Source of the DNA: Zizania palustris
Taxonomy: Eukaryota; Streptophyta; Magnoliopsida; Poales; Poaceae
Length of the DNA: 64,000 bases
Assembly (NCBI GenBank): GCA_019279435.1
Contig: JAAALK010000287.1
Location: 15,810,162-15,874,161, forward strand
Direction of reading: 5' to 3'
The notes under the pieces were generated by a model. The model did no database searches. It was given only the letters and a program-made list of their open reading frames with translations, and was not told the DNA's origin. The position numbers and the translations under genes are program-made. This document shows positions 42,567 through 55,100 of the stretch, piece by piece; the first letter of the stretch is position 1, and each line of letters opens with the position of its first letter.

Positions 42567-45500
42567 TCATTTATCCAGGCTCCGGCAGCCAAACGTGCAC
42601 AAACGGCTCCCATATTGGGATATTACATCCACCAGACCTCCATATCCAGCAATAGCTGACATCTGTGCAACAAAGGTAGCAGCAACTCAGGACAGAAAGT
42701 ACAGACCCAGAAATAGGGTAAAGAAGATAGCATTTAAGTTGTTTCAAAATGATGGTCGGGTCAGATAGACACACACCCCTGAAGAATGGATGGAGACAGA
42801 AAATGCTGACTGAGGAGCACACTTTATTTGTGAAAGAAGAGTCCCATTGATAGTAAAACGGGACAGCAGAGGTTCAGCACCGACTGCTAAAATCTGAATA
42901 ATGAAAATGAAAAGGGTAAAGGAAAATAAAGAGTTAGCATGATTTCTAAAGCACAATAGTTGAGAAACAATGCATCGTGCTGCTCTATTGTTTGTGTATA
43001 TACAGACTCTAGATTAAAACTTTGGTAAATCTCTAATAGAAGAAAGCATAATAAAACTATTTCCTTCCAAGAACAAGGATTAGTTTGGCTAAGAGTTACA
43101 GCTTAATTCTTATATCCTTGTGAAAGTGAAAGCTTTGATCTTATCTTTATTTTCCTCAGCCAACAACACAGAGCTTCAAAATTTGGCAGTCCAATAGTCC
43201 ATGCCATAATGCCATAAAGCATCAAGGAATATTTTACGGTGTATTTTCTGTGCATGTTAGAGAGGCCATCCAATAATAATTTTTCAGATCAGCAAAATTT
43301 TGCAACTGCAAAAATCCTAGTTCATTTGGCTATCAGCTATGCATAAAATATCTTTAGAATGGGTAGTAACTGAACAAAAAATAAAGCAATTGCAGAACTA
43401 TCATTTGCCTTATTAATGAAAGTATTTGAATAGGACCACCACTAATCAAATATAGATGTGAAATCTGTTGATTTCATAGGGAATAAAGAATGAAATGGTC
43501 TGTCCTATAAATTTTCCAGCCATATCTGAAAGATAAGTCATTTCTAACCATAAGCAATCTAACTAATTTACTAGAGAAAAACTTATAAAGGATGCATAGT
43601 AAGATAGACTTACTTGGTTTTTGTCAAACAACAAATCTTGAACAGGAGCATGGCAATCCACATTAAATATGCATTCATTTGAAAGAAGGCTCCAAACTGA
43701 TATACCACTAGAAGTACCACAAGCCTGAGAACAATGGGACCATTATAAAAATAAATGTAAAATACATAATGCATAATAACATAGTTATATCAACAATATT
43801 TCATTTCTTGATTTATACTCAGCTAGAAGTGTGCAATACCAGCCAGCTTTCACTTGCATCAATGGCAACACAACTGACCCACGATCCATCAAAAGTCTTG
43901 TTTTTGACTGGACGAATCACCTGAGTACACTTTCCACTTCTGCAATCTACAGTGCCAACAAAGAAAAGAAATAAGCATGAACACATTTTTATGGATTTTC
44001 AAACAGGGCCACTTATTCCTGAGCCTAATATAAGTTAAAATAATTTTTGTTAGCATGATGTGTCCTGTGACCAGATATGAATCTACCAGTAGGAACAGAT
44101 GAATAGCTTATTGGCCTATTATACAATATGCATGGTTCTTACAGCGGTAAGGCGAGGCGACCTACCCTCTTCCAAACGCCTAGGCGAATTAGGCACACAG
44201 TGAGGTGACGTGTTATGTGCAGAGCAATGTTTACAAATCGCCTAGTCGAACCTAGTCGCCATGGTACCGACCAGAAAACTAATCGCGATTAATCGCGATT
44301 AGTCGATCTTGGTCGGTCTATTTAATTATTCCATATATTTTAGGAAATTTACATTATATATATATATATATATATGACAATAAATACTCAGGTATGGGCC
44401 AAATTTCCAGCCATCACTTATTAGCCCAAAAATAAAATTGAAAAGCCCAAGCCCATTAACTAAACCCTAGCTCCACTCCTCACATCTCCCCTCTTCCTCA
44501 GCCACCACAGATTCCTCACATCTCCTCTCCCTCACAGCCGCCAAAGCCCCTGTGCGCCACCTTCTCCTCACAGGACGCCGCCTTCTCCTCACAGGGCGCC
44601 GCCTCCTCCTCACAAGACGCTGCCTCCTCCTCACACTCCTGCCGGCGCCCCCTCCTCCTCATGCTCCTGCCGGCGCCGCCTTCTCCTCACGCTCCCGCCG
44701 GCGCCGCCTTCTCCTCACGCTCCCGCCGGCGCCGCCTTCTCCTCACGCTCCCGCCGGCGCCGCCAGTGGCCCCTCCCACTCCAAGGCACGCCGCCGCCGG
44801 CCCACTCCTCCCGCTGTGGCCCGTGCGCCGTCGTCAGCCCTCTCCTTCGGCTGGCCCCTGCCTTCCCCGTCGGTCGCCCTTCTCTCCTGGTCGCCAAAAT
44901 GCCACTAATCGGCCGACTAGTCGCGACTAGTCGACGACTAGTCGGACGACCAGATTTCTGGTCGCTCTAATCGGGTCGGAGCACCTAGTCGGAGCCAGGA
45001 AAACGACTAGGCCGATTAATCGCGATTAATCGCGACTAATCGGACGATTTGTAAACACTGGTGCAGAGTAGATTAAATAAGTTAGATTAAGATTGATAAT
45101 TAGCAGATTAGATTGATATTAGTATATTAGATTGTTATTAGGAGATATTGATAGCATATTAGATTGTATTAGGATTATAAATACCCTATAAGAGTCATGG
45201 AATAAAGCAAGCGGAAGGGATTATTTAATTCCTACCAGGGTTCGCAAATGCGTGAAAAAGCGCCCGCTGCAGCGCGATTAGGCGCCATGCGGTGCACTTC
45301 CGCTGCGCTTAGCCCCTAAGCGCTATGTTTAGCGGTAGCGCGCATAGGCGGACCGCTATAGCGCGCTGTGGCGCTGAAGCGGCGCGGAAGCGGTGCGGAA
45401 GCGCGCGGGAGCGGTGCGGAAGCGCGCGGGAGCGGTGCGGAAGCGCGCGGGAAACTTTGGCGCGCGCGCGCGCCAGCGCGTGAGAAAAGGTGTTGCCCGC

Positions 45501-48500
45501 GGGAAACTTTTGGCGTCTTGCGATGCATGTGCGAAATATATGCAACGTGGAGTCGTGGACAGAGAAGAACAGAACAGAGTACCTAGCCGCCAGCCCTCAC
45601 TGCAGTCGTCCTCCTCGCCGGCCCCCGTTGCGGCCGCCTCCCTCGCCGGCCCCCGTTGCGGCCGCCTCCCTCGCCGGCCCCCGCTGCGGCCGTCGCCCAA
45701 GCCGGCCCCCGCTGCGGCCGCCTCCCTCGTCGGCCCCCGCTGCAGCCGTCGCCCAAGCCAGCCGCCACTGCTGCCATCCCCCTCATCGGCCCCTGACAGA
45801 TCTCACTGCTGATTGCTCCCAGGTATTCCTCCTCTTCCAGGTTAATTAGTTACTGTTGTCTGCTGCTACTAGCCTACTAGTTGTCTATCATATTGTGTAT
45901 TATTGATTGGTACCTCATATCCCATAAATCAGAATATCAGATTGGTACCTTTCCATGGTTTGGAGCAGAGGAATGAAGCTAGAGATTCTTCTGCAATGTA
46001 GTGTGAACTACCTTTAGTTTAAGGCACCCTAGTTACTGTCATGATCTAACTGCTCAACAAAATTTATTCTGATAACATTCTGTGATTGAAGCTATCTGTG
46101 TTTATGTATGTTTGCTTAGATGGTAGAGGAAAGAGGGCATATGTTCATTGTTCAATCTGATTGTTCTAAATTTTTAATACAGGATGACTACACCCACAAT
46201 AGTTGCTAATGTTGAGATGGCAGAGGAGAGGGCTGAGGTTCAGTCAAATTCAAATCCACTAAAGAGGAACTCTGATGACATGGGATGGGAATGGGGGGTC
46301 ACACCAAATCCTGCTGACAAGATGAGAGTAAAGTGTCTTATTTGTGGCCATGAGAGCACTGGAGGGATCAATCGATTGAAGCAACATCTTGGCCATGTTG
46401 GCTCTTCTGTGGCAAAGTGTAAGAGAGTCAGCAATGATGTTAAGGCAAAGTGCAAGGCAAATCTAGAGGAAACAAGTACATTTGAATCGGTTAGTACTGA
46501 GTTACACATACTATCGAGTAGCTTCTAATATTTTGTTGACTAACACAAGGCAATCTGATTTGTAGATACATACTAAGAGAAGGAATAGGCTAACAACAGA
46601 TAAATTGAACATGTTAGTCTACATTCAGTTCAACAATAGAATGTTGTCAAAGAAGGAAAAAATTAGCAAAAAGAAGACATATGAGGTCCTCCTAGCTTCT
46701 GATGCCTCTGAGGCTCAAGGATTCTTCTTTGAGGGAGGAGATGACCATGCATTAGTGGTATTTCCAGATCCAGATGAAGGTGTAGTTCCTGGTACAGATA
46801 TACCATGGAGTGTGCTTGGAGAAGCTGTTGGAGCTAATGAACAGCTTCAGCCTCGTAGAAGTGGAAGGGTGGTTAGAGAGATACATGAAGAAGAGTGGGA
46901 ATCTGAACATGAAGATTGTGAGATGGATGACATATCTTTTGAAGATGAAGATGATGATGAAATAAGGACAGTGACTGGTTTTCAATGAAGATGGCATGGT
47001 GTCATCATGCACCAATAATAATTTATTGTGTTTGAGACTTTGAGGAGACTTATTATTGTGTTTGAGAGATTTATTTCATATTCATGCATTATGTGGTATT
47101 GTGGTGTGATTGTAACTCTATGAATCTAAGAACATCTCTGAATTTGTGTTCATGTTATGCATTATATGGTTGTTTGGTGCTGTTATGTACTTATGTTACT
47201 TGTGTTAGTTGTGTACATTACTGCTTGTGTTGTGTAGGTGCAGACTTATGCATTATATGGTTGTTTGGTGCTGAATTTGCAGAATTGTTGAATGCTGATC
47301 CTACTGTTTGAGAGAGATAAGTTAATAATTTCAGTTTTCTATAATTAGTTATATCTACTATTATCTTGATTCTTGAACTAACCATCTCTTAGTTGATGTT
47401 GTGCAGGTGTTCAAGAAGACATGAACAGGAAGACAACAAAGGGACAATTTGATTTTAAAGAAATAAAGAACTCATCTCAATGTAAGCTACCTGAAACTCA
47501 AAAATTCTACCTATTTTTGGTCTTTTCGTTGACTAAGTCAATAACGCTTAAGCGCCGCTTAATGACGCATAAAACGCCTAAGCGCTATGCAGTAGGTCAC
47601 CGCACGCATAGCGCATAACGCTTTTTCTAACCTTGATTCCTACTCCTACTCCTACTCCTACCAGGCTACCACGACGCCATATGTGTCTTGACATAGTGTG
47701 CAACATACAACTTTTCACTAGTTAGTGGGCTGGTCATAGCAGAAGATCAAAGGTGGAAAGAACGAAACAAAGGAAATGTTTTGGGACATAGCCTTCAGTA
47801 GAGTTGAAGGGAAGAATACAGGCCAAATAGCTCTACACCGCCCAAGTTCAGAGAAGTCCCAGCATACAACATCACTACATCGGTGTGGACAAAACGGCAT
47901 GTCGGCAAGAGATGAGGAGAGGAACCTGTATTCTGCTCACTGCTGGAGGGAATCGCCTGGAGTTGCAGCTTGCAAGACCGTCCACCCATACTTTCCCTCT
48001 CCTCCTGTTCTGTGAATCAGGATATGGCTCTCTCTCTCTCTTTCTCCCTCTCTGCTCTCACTCTTTCCCAGTTATCCTCAGCTGCCCGCGTGCACCACCT
48101 GCTCATTTCCTGCATGCGCGCCGCTCCATTCCCGCGCGCGCCCTACTCCTTTCCCACACGTGCCCTGCTCCTTTCCCACGTGCACTACGCTCCTTTTCTC
48201 CTGCACACGCCACTCCTTTTTCCCCTGTGCACGCCACTCCTTTTTCCCCTGTGCGCGCCACTCCTTTCCCACACGCGCCCGCGCCATGCGGCGTCCGCCT
48301 CACCACAACTTGACGCCATAGCCAATATGGCGACAACTTAGGACGACATATGCAGCTCGGCCGTGGTGAGCCGGACGCCTTGCTCGGGATCTTGCCAGAT
48401 CGACTAGGCATAAGAACCATGCTATTATGTACTTTTTCTTTGTTTGAAATAGACAGGTAGATATACAAAATGGTTGGTTAACAGGACAGACACAGATGGA

Positions 48501-51165
48501 GCACAATTGAAATACAAGTTAATTAAAAATATCCAATAAAACCACTGCTAACCCCAGATACGGGCTGTGCCATCCTCTGATCCTGTGACCCCCTGAAAAT
48601 AAAATAGCTCTGTTTAACAACAGTTGTGACAAAATGAATGCAGGTATGTACAATAAAAATGGTATCGGCCCACTAGAGTAATGAACTAACCTGGCGGTTT
48701 GCCTCACGGACTGCAATGCTGTGCAAATAGTCAGTATGTCCCTTGAAGATCATTTTACATTTACCATTCTCCTGAGAGAAACCAACATTTGTAGAGCCTA
48801 CTATCAGATACATCCTCAAGCAGCACATAGAAAATAAAAATTATGGAAGCCTGCGCCACATCCGAAGTTTCCTTCCAAGTAGTTCAGGGCTCCTATAAAT
48901 TGCATTTACCTCAAAAGAATATTGTTATGTGGGGAAAGCACTACACAAGTACACAAGGAAAGGGAAGAAATCAAAGGAGCCAGCCAAGGCAAGTAGTTGC
49001 TACGGAAGGATGATTGATAGGCCTTAATCTAAGGAATTGTACCTAAATAAATTGATTAGCTGCCTAAATAAACCAGCCGTGTGGCTATATGTAAGCCAAT
49101 TGGCACCCTGAATAATTCAAGAACAAGATCAATTCTCTCTAATCTTTATCTTCCAACCAAAATAGGGAGCCGAGGAGCAAAACCTCACTCCTTGCCTACC
49201 AGTGGCTACCACCTGAGAAGTCAGGGCCCACCACCCGAACCTCCACCGTTACCATCGGGAAACCGACGTAACAAATACATACCACATCCCAGCAATAAGC
49301 ACATGCATCACCCGCCACTGCATAAACAGATCATTCCTGTTGGGAAGAAGAGTGATGAGGGTAAACAAGATATCTTTTAACCAAGTGATGAAATGCAGTG
49401 TTTCTATATAATATACACAAGGAACAAGTATGCACATAAAAGGTTATTGTGCTTCTTTGGATGAAGTCAAAATGCAGATTTCTGGTATTGACCTGTTTGT
49501 GAATCGCAATGGCATTGTTTTCAGGTATTGGAGATCGAGCACCCCATGGACCTCTACAAGATTAAAAAAAAAGCTATGAAAAGATGGAGGACAACAGTAC
49601 AAGTGCATTTCTCAGGAATAATTGATATATCAAATGATTGTCAGATGTTCATGCCTTTTGAAGAATACTTACTCATGCTGGGGGTTCACCAAATCAAGTA
49701 CTGGTTCCAAATGTTCCCCTGAAAAAAGGAATGGCAAAATACCCTATTAAAGAACATGCATTAGAGTATTCATGGCAATGTAGTGCATAGAAAACAAAAT
49801 TCATAAAAATCTATATCTTTGCTGAAAATATATGTTTTTTTCTTTGTGTGGTGTGTGCATAGACAGGGGCGGAGACAGGGGCAGGGGCCTGGCCCCCCAA
49901 TGCTGAAGCAACAACAGATAAAGTCACTGCTCTCTGCAATGTCACATGCATGTGTAACAATACCTATTTAGTTGGTGATTATTTGAGTAGATTAATTTGA
50001 CCATGTCATCAAGCAAACTATTTTCTTCACGTTGCATGGTTGACTAGCTAAAAGGCACCACTCGCCTCCACGCGCTGGCAGTTAATAATCCATCAAAGCA
50101 TCATCGTTTGTTTTAATAGCAACTGGTTTACAAATGGATGTTGGTTTTCTATGAAGTTTCATGATAGTTTATATTGAAAAGGAATTATCAGCAAAGATCA
50201 ACTCATATGATATTATTAAATCTTATGATCTAATCGTTCTCGTAGACCTAAATCTAAGTTAATAGAAATGTCGTTCTTTTCTATTATTAAGCATATGTTA
50301 CATTGTCTTATTATTATGTATTGGAACTAATTACTAAAGAAGATATTGACTTTCTTGTGTGCTGTAAAACACATGTTACTATAATTGTTAGTTGATAGTG
50401 CTAAAAAGAATTAATTATTATGGTCAATATTGGTGATTTGCCCACCTCATATTCGATTCCTGGCTCTGCCCATGGAACAAGTACATCTGAATCTCCATGG
50501 TAAGAACATGTCTAACTAAATGAGCAAGCCAATCCTAAGAAATTAGGGTTCTTTTACAGCACCTTGCAGATATAGTGGCACAAGGCAGCTCTGCATCTCG
50601 TGCCATCTCCAACCCCGAAGGCGCCCGTCATCCCCGCAACTGTCACAAGCATAGATCACGTCGCCAATGTTATGTCACCTGAACAAAATGGTCGCAGAGA
50701 AGACAGACGACCAGCAGTAGCAGCAGCAATCACCTGAAGAGCAACGGCTGCTGCCAATCCGGGTAGAACTTCACATCGTACGCGGGGCCACTGTGCGCTT
50801 GGACGATGCAGACGGGATCAACCAGAAGGGCGGCATCCGTCTGAATCCAATCGAAAAATCAAACATCTTAGCGCACGAGGTGCAGCGGAATGGAGGACGA
50901 AAGAGAGCAGGAGGGATGGGGGACGAACCTGGGGAGCGGCGTGGGTGGAGGAGGTGGCGGCGTAGGAGTACAAGGAGGATATGCATGATGAGAGGGAGAA
51001 GGAGGCGAGGGAGCCGTCGCTGGAGGCAGCGGCGAGGAGGACGTCGGGGTCCGGGTCGTCGTCGTGGTCGAAGAAGACGGCGCGGAAGAGGGTGCGGCAG
51101 GAGAGGTCCCGCTCCCGCAGGATGCCCCGCCGAAACGCCGCCTCGTCCCATCCACGCGCGTCCAT
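42567..51165 (-). CDS. THO6: THO complex subunit 6 / DWA1-like WD40 gene with a premature TGA
   Basis: Twelve exons, all GT-AG and phase-consistent: 51165-50929, 50840-50734, 50639-50563, 49718-49673, 49553-49493, 49336-49283, 48771-48691, 48592-48553, 43946-43840, 43724-43614, 42893-42777, 42662-42567. They total 378 codons, close to plant THO6. WD40 signatures include SCGDDGRLRGW, AGDACAYCWDV, GHTDYLHS..GSEDGTARIW and AVGAEPLLSRF, and the C-terminus GGLVDVISQYGS fits the family. THO6 is a WD40 subunit of the nuclear THO mRNA-export complex; Arabidopsis DWA1 is also a CUL4-DDB1 substrate receptor in ABA signalling. Codon 178 (49333-49331, second codon of exon 6) is TGA where the family has Gly. 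No alternative acceptor rescues the frame, so this copy is either inactive or carries an assembly or base error. Confidence 0.9.
44225..45060. mobile_element. Non-autonomous hAT element, 836 bp
   Basis: The inverted termini CARTGTTTACAAATCG (16 bp, one mismatch) are flanked by the perfect 8-bp duplicate gtgcagag (44217-44224 and 45061-45068), diagnostic of hAT. Subterminal cgcgattaatcgcgattag repeats occur on both sides. The middle is GC-rich, with about four to five 28-bp tandem units (starts 44641, 44669, 44697, 44725, 44753). No transposase is encoded. Confidence 0.92.
46184..46528 (+). pseudogene. hAT transposase N-terminus (BED zinc finger)
   Basis: About 110 residues start at the ATG at 46184. 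The BED-type finger reads VKCLICGHE..GGINRLKQHLGHV..C, and is preceded by WEWGV..NPADK, typical of grass hAT transposases. It reads into an intron-like boundary near 46490. The RNase H-like catalytic domain that should follow is absent. Confidence 0.85.
46565..46988 (+). pseudogene. hAT transposase C-terminal dimerisation segment
   Basis: After an AG acceptor near 46565, the frame KRNRLTTDKLNMLVYIQFN continues through SKKKTYEVLLASDASEAQGF to a stop at 46986-46988. This is the tail of the hAT C-terminal dimerisation region plus an acidic end. Together with the BED part it suggests that an internal deletion fused the two ends of the gene; a spliced short protein is conceivable. Confidence 0.7.
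49863..50482. mobile_element. Possible MITE in THO6 intron 3
   Basis: The left end caggggcggagacagggg and right end cctggctctgcccatg are imperfect inverted copies enclosing AT-rich sequence of about 620 bp. I find no clear target duplication, so this is tentative. Confidence 0.35.
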
Positions 51166-51539
51166 GCCTGCCTGCGCCGCCGCCGCCGCCGTCGCCACGC
51201 GATTTCCTGCTGCTGCTTCTGCTTCGTGTAGCGAGGAGGACGGGGCTGGACAGAGACGGCGACCAGCGGGGATGGCCTTGTCCGTTCTCCATATCAGCCT
51301 TTGGATCAAAAATCAACGGTCAGATCTATTCATCACCGTGTCAGTTCAAAATGGAACATGGCACTTGTGCGAATTCCTGAAATTTATGTGTTCAAAAAAT
51401 GGACGATATTTTTTATCGAAAAATGTTTCATTACTTACTTCAAAAATATTTTTAAAATATAATATTTGACAGAAATAACTATCTGTAATTTTTTTATGTT
51501 TTAGTTGAGACACAATATTTTATACATGAAAGCATAATA
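51166..51539 (-). promoter_or_regulatory. THO6 upstream region
   Basis: About 370 bp separate the THO6 ATG from retrotransposon sequence. It should hold the 5' UTR and core promoter. I see no clear TATA box, which is common for housekeeping genes. Confidence 0.4.
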
Positions 51540-52177
51540 TTTTAAGTCATGGACTATGGGTCAGGGTTACTAGGCCCATGCGGCTAGGCCTAGGCCTAGC
51601 CACATAGGCCTAGTGACATGAACAGTATCACGCGGACTATTCACGTGAATAGTATCACAGTATTGTAGCGGTGTGGCAAATTAGAGTCCAAGTCTACTAG
51701 ATTCTACGACGGATTAGAGTCTAGTAGTTAATAAGAATCTAGGTTTGTAATTAAGAGTCCTAATAGATTAATGAATAGAGTCCTAGAGTCGTAATGAAGT
51801 CAGATTAGTTAGCAGGGTGTAGACTCTATAAACATGGTTGTATTGATCAAGTAATCAATAAAGAAGAAAGAAGTCTAATCTCTTATCCCAATGTTCGTCT
51901 CTCTCACCTAAGTCTACTTCTCATCTCGAGCGTTCGACGTCGCCCGACTATCCTCGTAGTGGTGTTTATTCTGCCATGTGTTCAATCCATGATAACTTGG
52001 TATCAAAGCCACTCACCATGGCTTCTGGTGTTGATCTTAAAATTATGTAAGTTATTCGTCATGTTATGGTACGTCATGGTACGTCATCTGCTCTACCTAG
52101 CTACCAAGGAGGTACTCCATTAAGTGTTTATTGTTTATGGTGCCAAAAAGATCCACCTCAAGTTAGAAGGAAGACTT
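51540..52177 (+). mobile_element. Relic Copia 5' LTR, primer site and gag start
   Basis: TGGTATCAAAGCC at 51998-52010 is an initiator-Met primer site with one mismatch. Upstream sequence with tataaaca and aataaag looks like an LTR, though its left end is unclear. ATG at 52018 opens MASGVDL and meets a stop after ten codons. The fragment is cut at 52178 by the next element. Confidence 0.65.
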
Positions 52178-55100
52178 TGTTAACACCCAAATTTGGCACC
52201 AATTTGGAGTAGAACAAGTGCTAGCCAAGTTTGGAACAAATTGAAAATTTTGCGCGTAGGTCGGTCCGACCTTAGTGGTGTCACCGGTCCAACCGACAAT
52301 ACATGGCCAGTACGACCTCCCATGTACCACCGGTCCAACCGGCCATGTATGGTCGGTCCGACCTTTAGGATTTCAGCACTCCGAGTCCAAGTTAGTTACA
52401 ACTAAATCTCGTGTTTTTTCATGTAAATACGGGATATTTCGTATCTAAATCAACCTCTAACCACCCTAGGATGTGGATAACATCCAACTCTTGCAAGATC
52501 AACCCCTATATAAAGGGATAAGGCCGATTCAAACCAACCCCCCGGCGGCACTACATTGAATCGTTCTTTTCGCTTTCAATCTACTATCTCTATTTATCTC
52601 TTGCCCTAACATTATTTTCCTTACTCTAGCACTAGCCCTAGCAGTAGCTCTTTGTCAATTTGATCCGTAAATTGTTGTATTTCGCCATGTTATCGCGAGT
52701 TCTTTGTGGGTTTGATCCGAAAACCTCCCATTTCGCCCTCGTTGCGATTTTTATCAATCTAATCTAGTTATTCGGTCCCCAGACCAAGTTGCTACTGTTT
52801 TTACGTGTTTTGCAGGAGGCAAAGTGCTCATCTTCATAGCCAAGAACCCCATGCACCAAGCCCTCACCATCAGCGCATTCGCTGGCGAACCGAGGTGCTC
52901 ACGACATCACCGGCCGGTCCGACCAGCCAACTCCAGTCAGTCCGACCGGACTGTGCTGGCACAGGTCGGTCTGACCGACGGCACCCGATCGACCCTTTCT
53001 CCCTTCTAACCGACCGTGCGCAGAGGCCCCTCCAGTTACCCCTTGCACCACATGCCGAAGACCCTCCGATTTCACTCTGCACCACGCGCGAGAGGCCCCC
53101 TTCAGCTACCCACCGTTATATGCGCCAAAGCCCCCTTCGCATCGTCGGAGTCTCTCTTCACACCACCAAACCCCCCTCGCATCACCGAAGGGTTTGGCCA
53201 CCACTTGAGAAACCATGTTGAAGAATATGGTTTTGATATTCCAGATGTGATGAGTGATTGTCAACGGAAGTCAAAGGAAGGGAGATATGAAGACCTGCCG
53301 AGTCTGAGGCGCGTGTGACTTAGGTACACGGGCAGCGAGCGACAGCCGGGTAGAGGAGCCACGGAGTCAGGCTGGCCCAATCCGAGTACATGGCTAGGAG
53401 CGGCAGATGATCCACCGGTCTGTTGACTGGGTTTGACTCAAGTACACGGGCGGCGAGCGATTGCCGGGCTGAGGAAGCTGCGGGGTCGGGTCGGCCCAAT
53501 CCGGGTACCCAGTGCGAAGACGGTGGACGCTTTGTCAGTTTCGGCGCAAAACTGACAACCTATGATTATTTTGTTTTTAGGATATTAATATTTAGTTTTT
53601 AAGTTTAGAATATTTTTAGTTGAGTCAGGTGATTTTTCTAATAATATTTTAGTAATTTTTGGAATTTATTTTAGAGTCAGTTTAGGTAAATTAGTTTTTT
53701 CATGTATTAGGAGTCGCCTATAAATAGGCCCCTATCCACCTAGGGATAGATGACTGTTTTCTAATTTTCAATCTACAGTCCACTGTATTTTTCGATCTAC
53801 CATTTTTGTCGCCCCCACAGCATTTCGGTGCTTTTCTATCTGCTATTTTTTCGGTCACTGCCGTAGCTGGTACTTCGTTCTTCGGAGCATCGTCATCATC
53901 GCATGCGCGGGCTATTCCTGCTGCAGTGGCTTTTGGCGCCGGAAGCACATGCCGCCGCTTGGCTTTTCCTGTTGCTGATCTCCACGGCAGTGCTACGCGT
54001 CCACGGGAGGGCCCCACCACGGTGACAACACGGGAAGCAGCGCATGGGCTGTAGAAATCAAAGCAGCGCCTAGCCATCTAGAGTACAGGGCTAGCGCAGG
54101 GAGTATAGTTGTTTTCATGCACACGGCAGCAAGAACTAGAAGCTTCATCTAGGTACAAAGATCAAGGCAAGAGGTACTAATTAGCCAAGATTATTTTTTA
54201 ATCTCTAGTCTCGATTTACGTGCCCATTGTAAAAATCTGGTTTTATATTTCACTCTCAGCCATCAGACAACACGCTTTGGAGTTATTTTATATTGCCTCG
54301 TTTTGCGTGCCCGGTGATTTGCTTTAGATTTCTTCGTGTTATTTGTTCTTTCTGTTCTTCGTGTGACGTTCTTCGGCTCTTTCCGCGGCAGCACACTGCT
54401 CCGGCCGGCGTGTGGAAGCAGGACGTCGGCACAGGTTTCGGCTTGCCTGTGCACGCTGCAAAAAAGGCATCGGCCGGATAGTGTGCGGAAAAATTGCGAA
54501 CAGATGAACGAGAAGACACAAGTAAGTTTCAATCTCCTATTTTTCAGATTAGTTAATTAAATCAATAGTTATCTAGTTTTGTTTTAAACAGCATAAAAAC
54601 AAATTAAATCTCGTAGTTAATTTTAATATGTTAAATTCTTATTACTTATCGCATATTATTTATTTAAGTGGTTTTAATCTGCTCATATAAATCGAAAAAA
54701 ATTTTAGTCGCAGAAATATTTTTATTCTAGTTTTATGTGCAATATTTTAGGTTTATCTCTGAATTAATTTCTCGATGATCCATATTCTATTCAGTTGATT
54801 AGTATTTTATTTTTAGACTGATATCTGGATTATTAGTGATTTATTCAGGTATTTTGCCTACACCATTAAATATTCTTGAGAACACATTTTATTTACTGCA
54901 GTCATTTTTATTTAGTTCAGTTTATCTTTAATATCATTTTAATTAGCTCACCGGTCATTTTTTAGGCTAGACAACTATAGTACCATTAATTTGCCTTGCT
55001 AATTATGTTTGTCTGGTTAAGTTGGTTGGGTGTTGGGTTTAAGTCATAATATAGCAAGAAATTTTTAGGCGCCCATTCACCCCCCTCTGGTCGCTACTTT

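Larger units (their letters stand above)
45236..47635 (+). mobile_element. Internally deleted hAT transposon, 2400 bp
   Basis: The termini cagggttcgcaaa and (inverted) caaggttagaaaa match at 10 of 13 positions and are flanked by the perfect 8-bp duplicate attcctac (45228-45235 and 47636-47643). The 5' subterminal part holds 21-bp GC-rich tandem units at about 45395-45455 and further GC-rich repeats at 45600-45780. Only the two ends of a transposase gene remain (next two entries); the catalytic middle is missing. Confidence 0.92.
43947..48552 (-). other. THO6 intron 8 (4.6 kb) carrying nested DNA transposons
   Basis: It is bounded by donor GTTAGC (48552) and acceptor TGTAG (43947). It contains two hAT elements (44225-45060 and 45236-47635). 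An AT-rich stretch, 45069-45227, with a TATA-like tataaatacc looks like an old LTR piece. The 47644-48350 stretch holds short GC-rich repeats, including cgccactccttttt units at about 48205-48260. No intact gene is present. Confidence 0.8.

Noticed and set aside
43947..44224. Larger old transposon (gcgaggcgacc near 44150 to gcctcacc near 48300) enclosing both hAT elements
   Set aside because: The ends look loosely inverted, but I found no matching termini or target duplicate.
47084..47311. Cys-rich 75-residue frame in the hAT element
   Set aside because: It follows the transposase stop and comes from a duplicated ttatgcattatatggttg segment; no known domain.
50771..51469. Long frames on both strands around the THO6 start
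   Set aside because: They are shadows of GC-rich exon 1; only the ATG at 51165 continues in phase into the WD40 exons.
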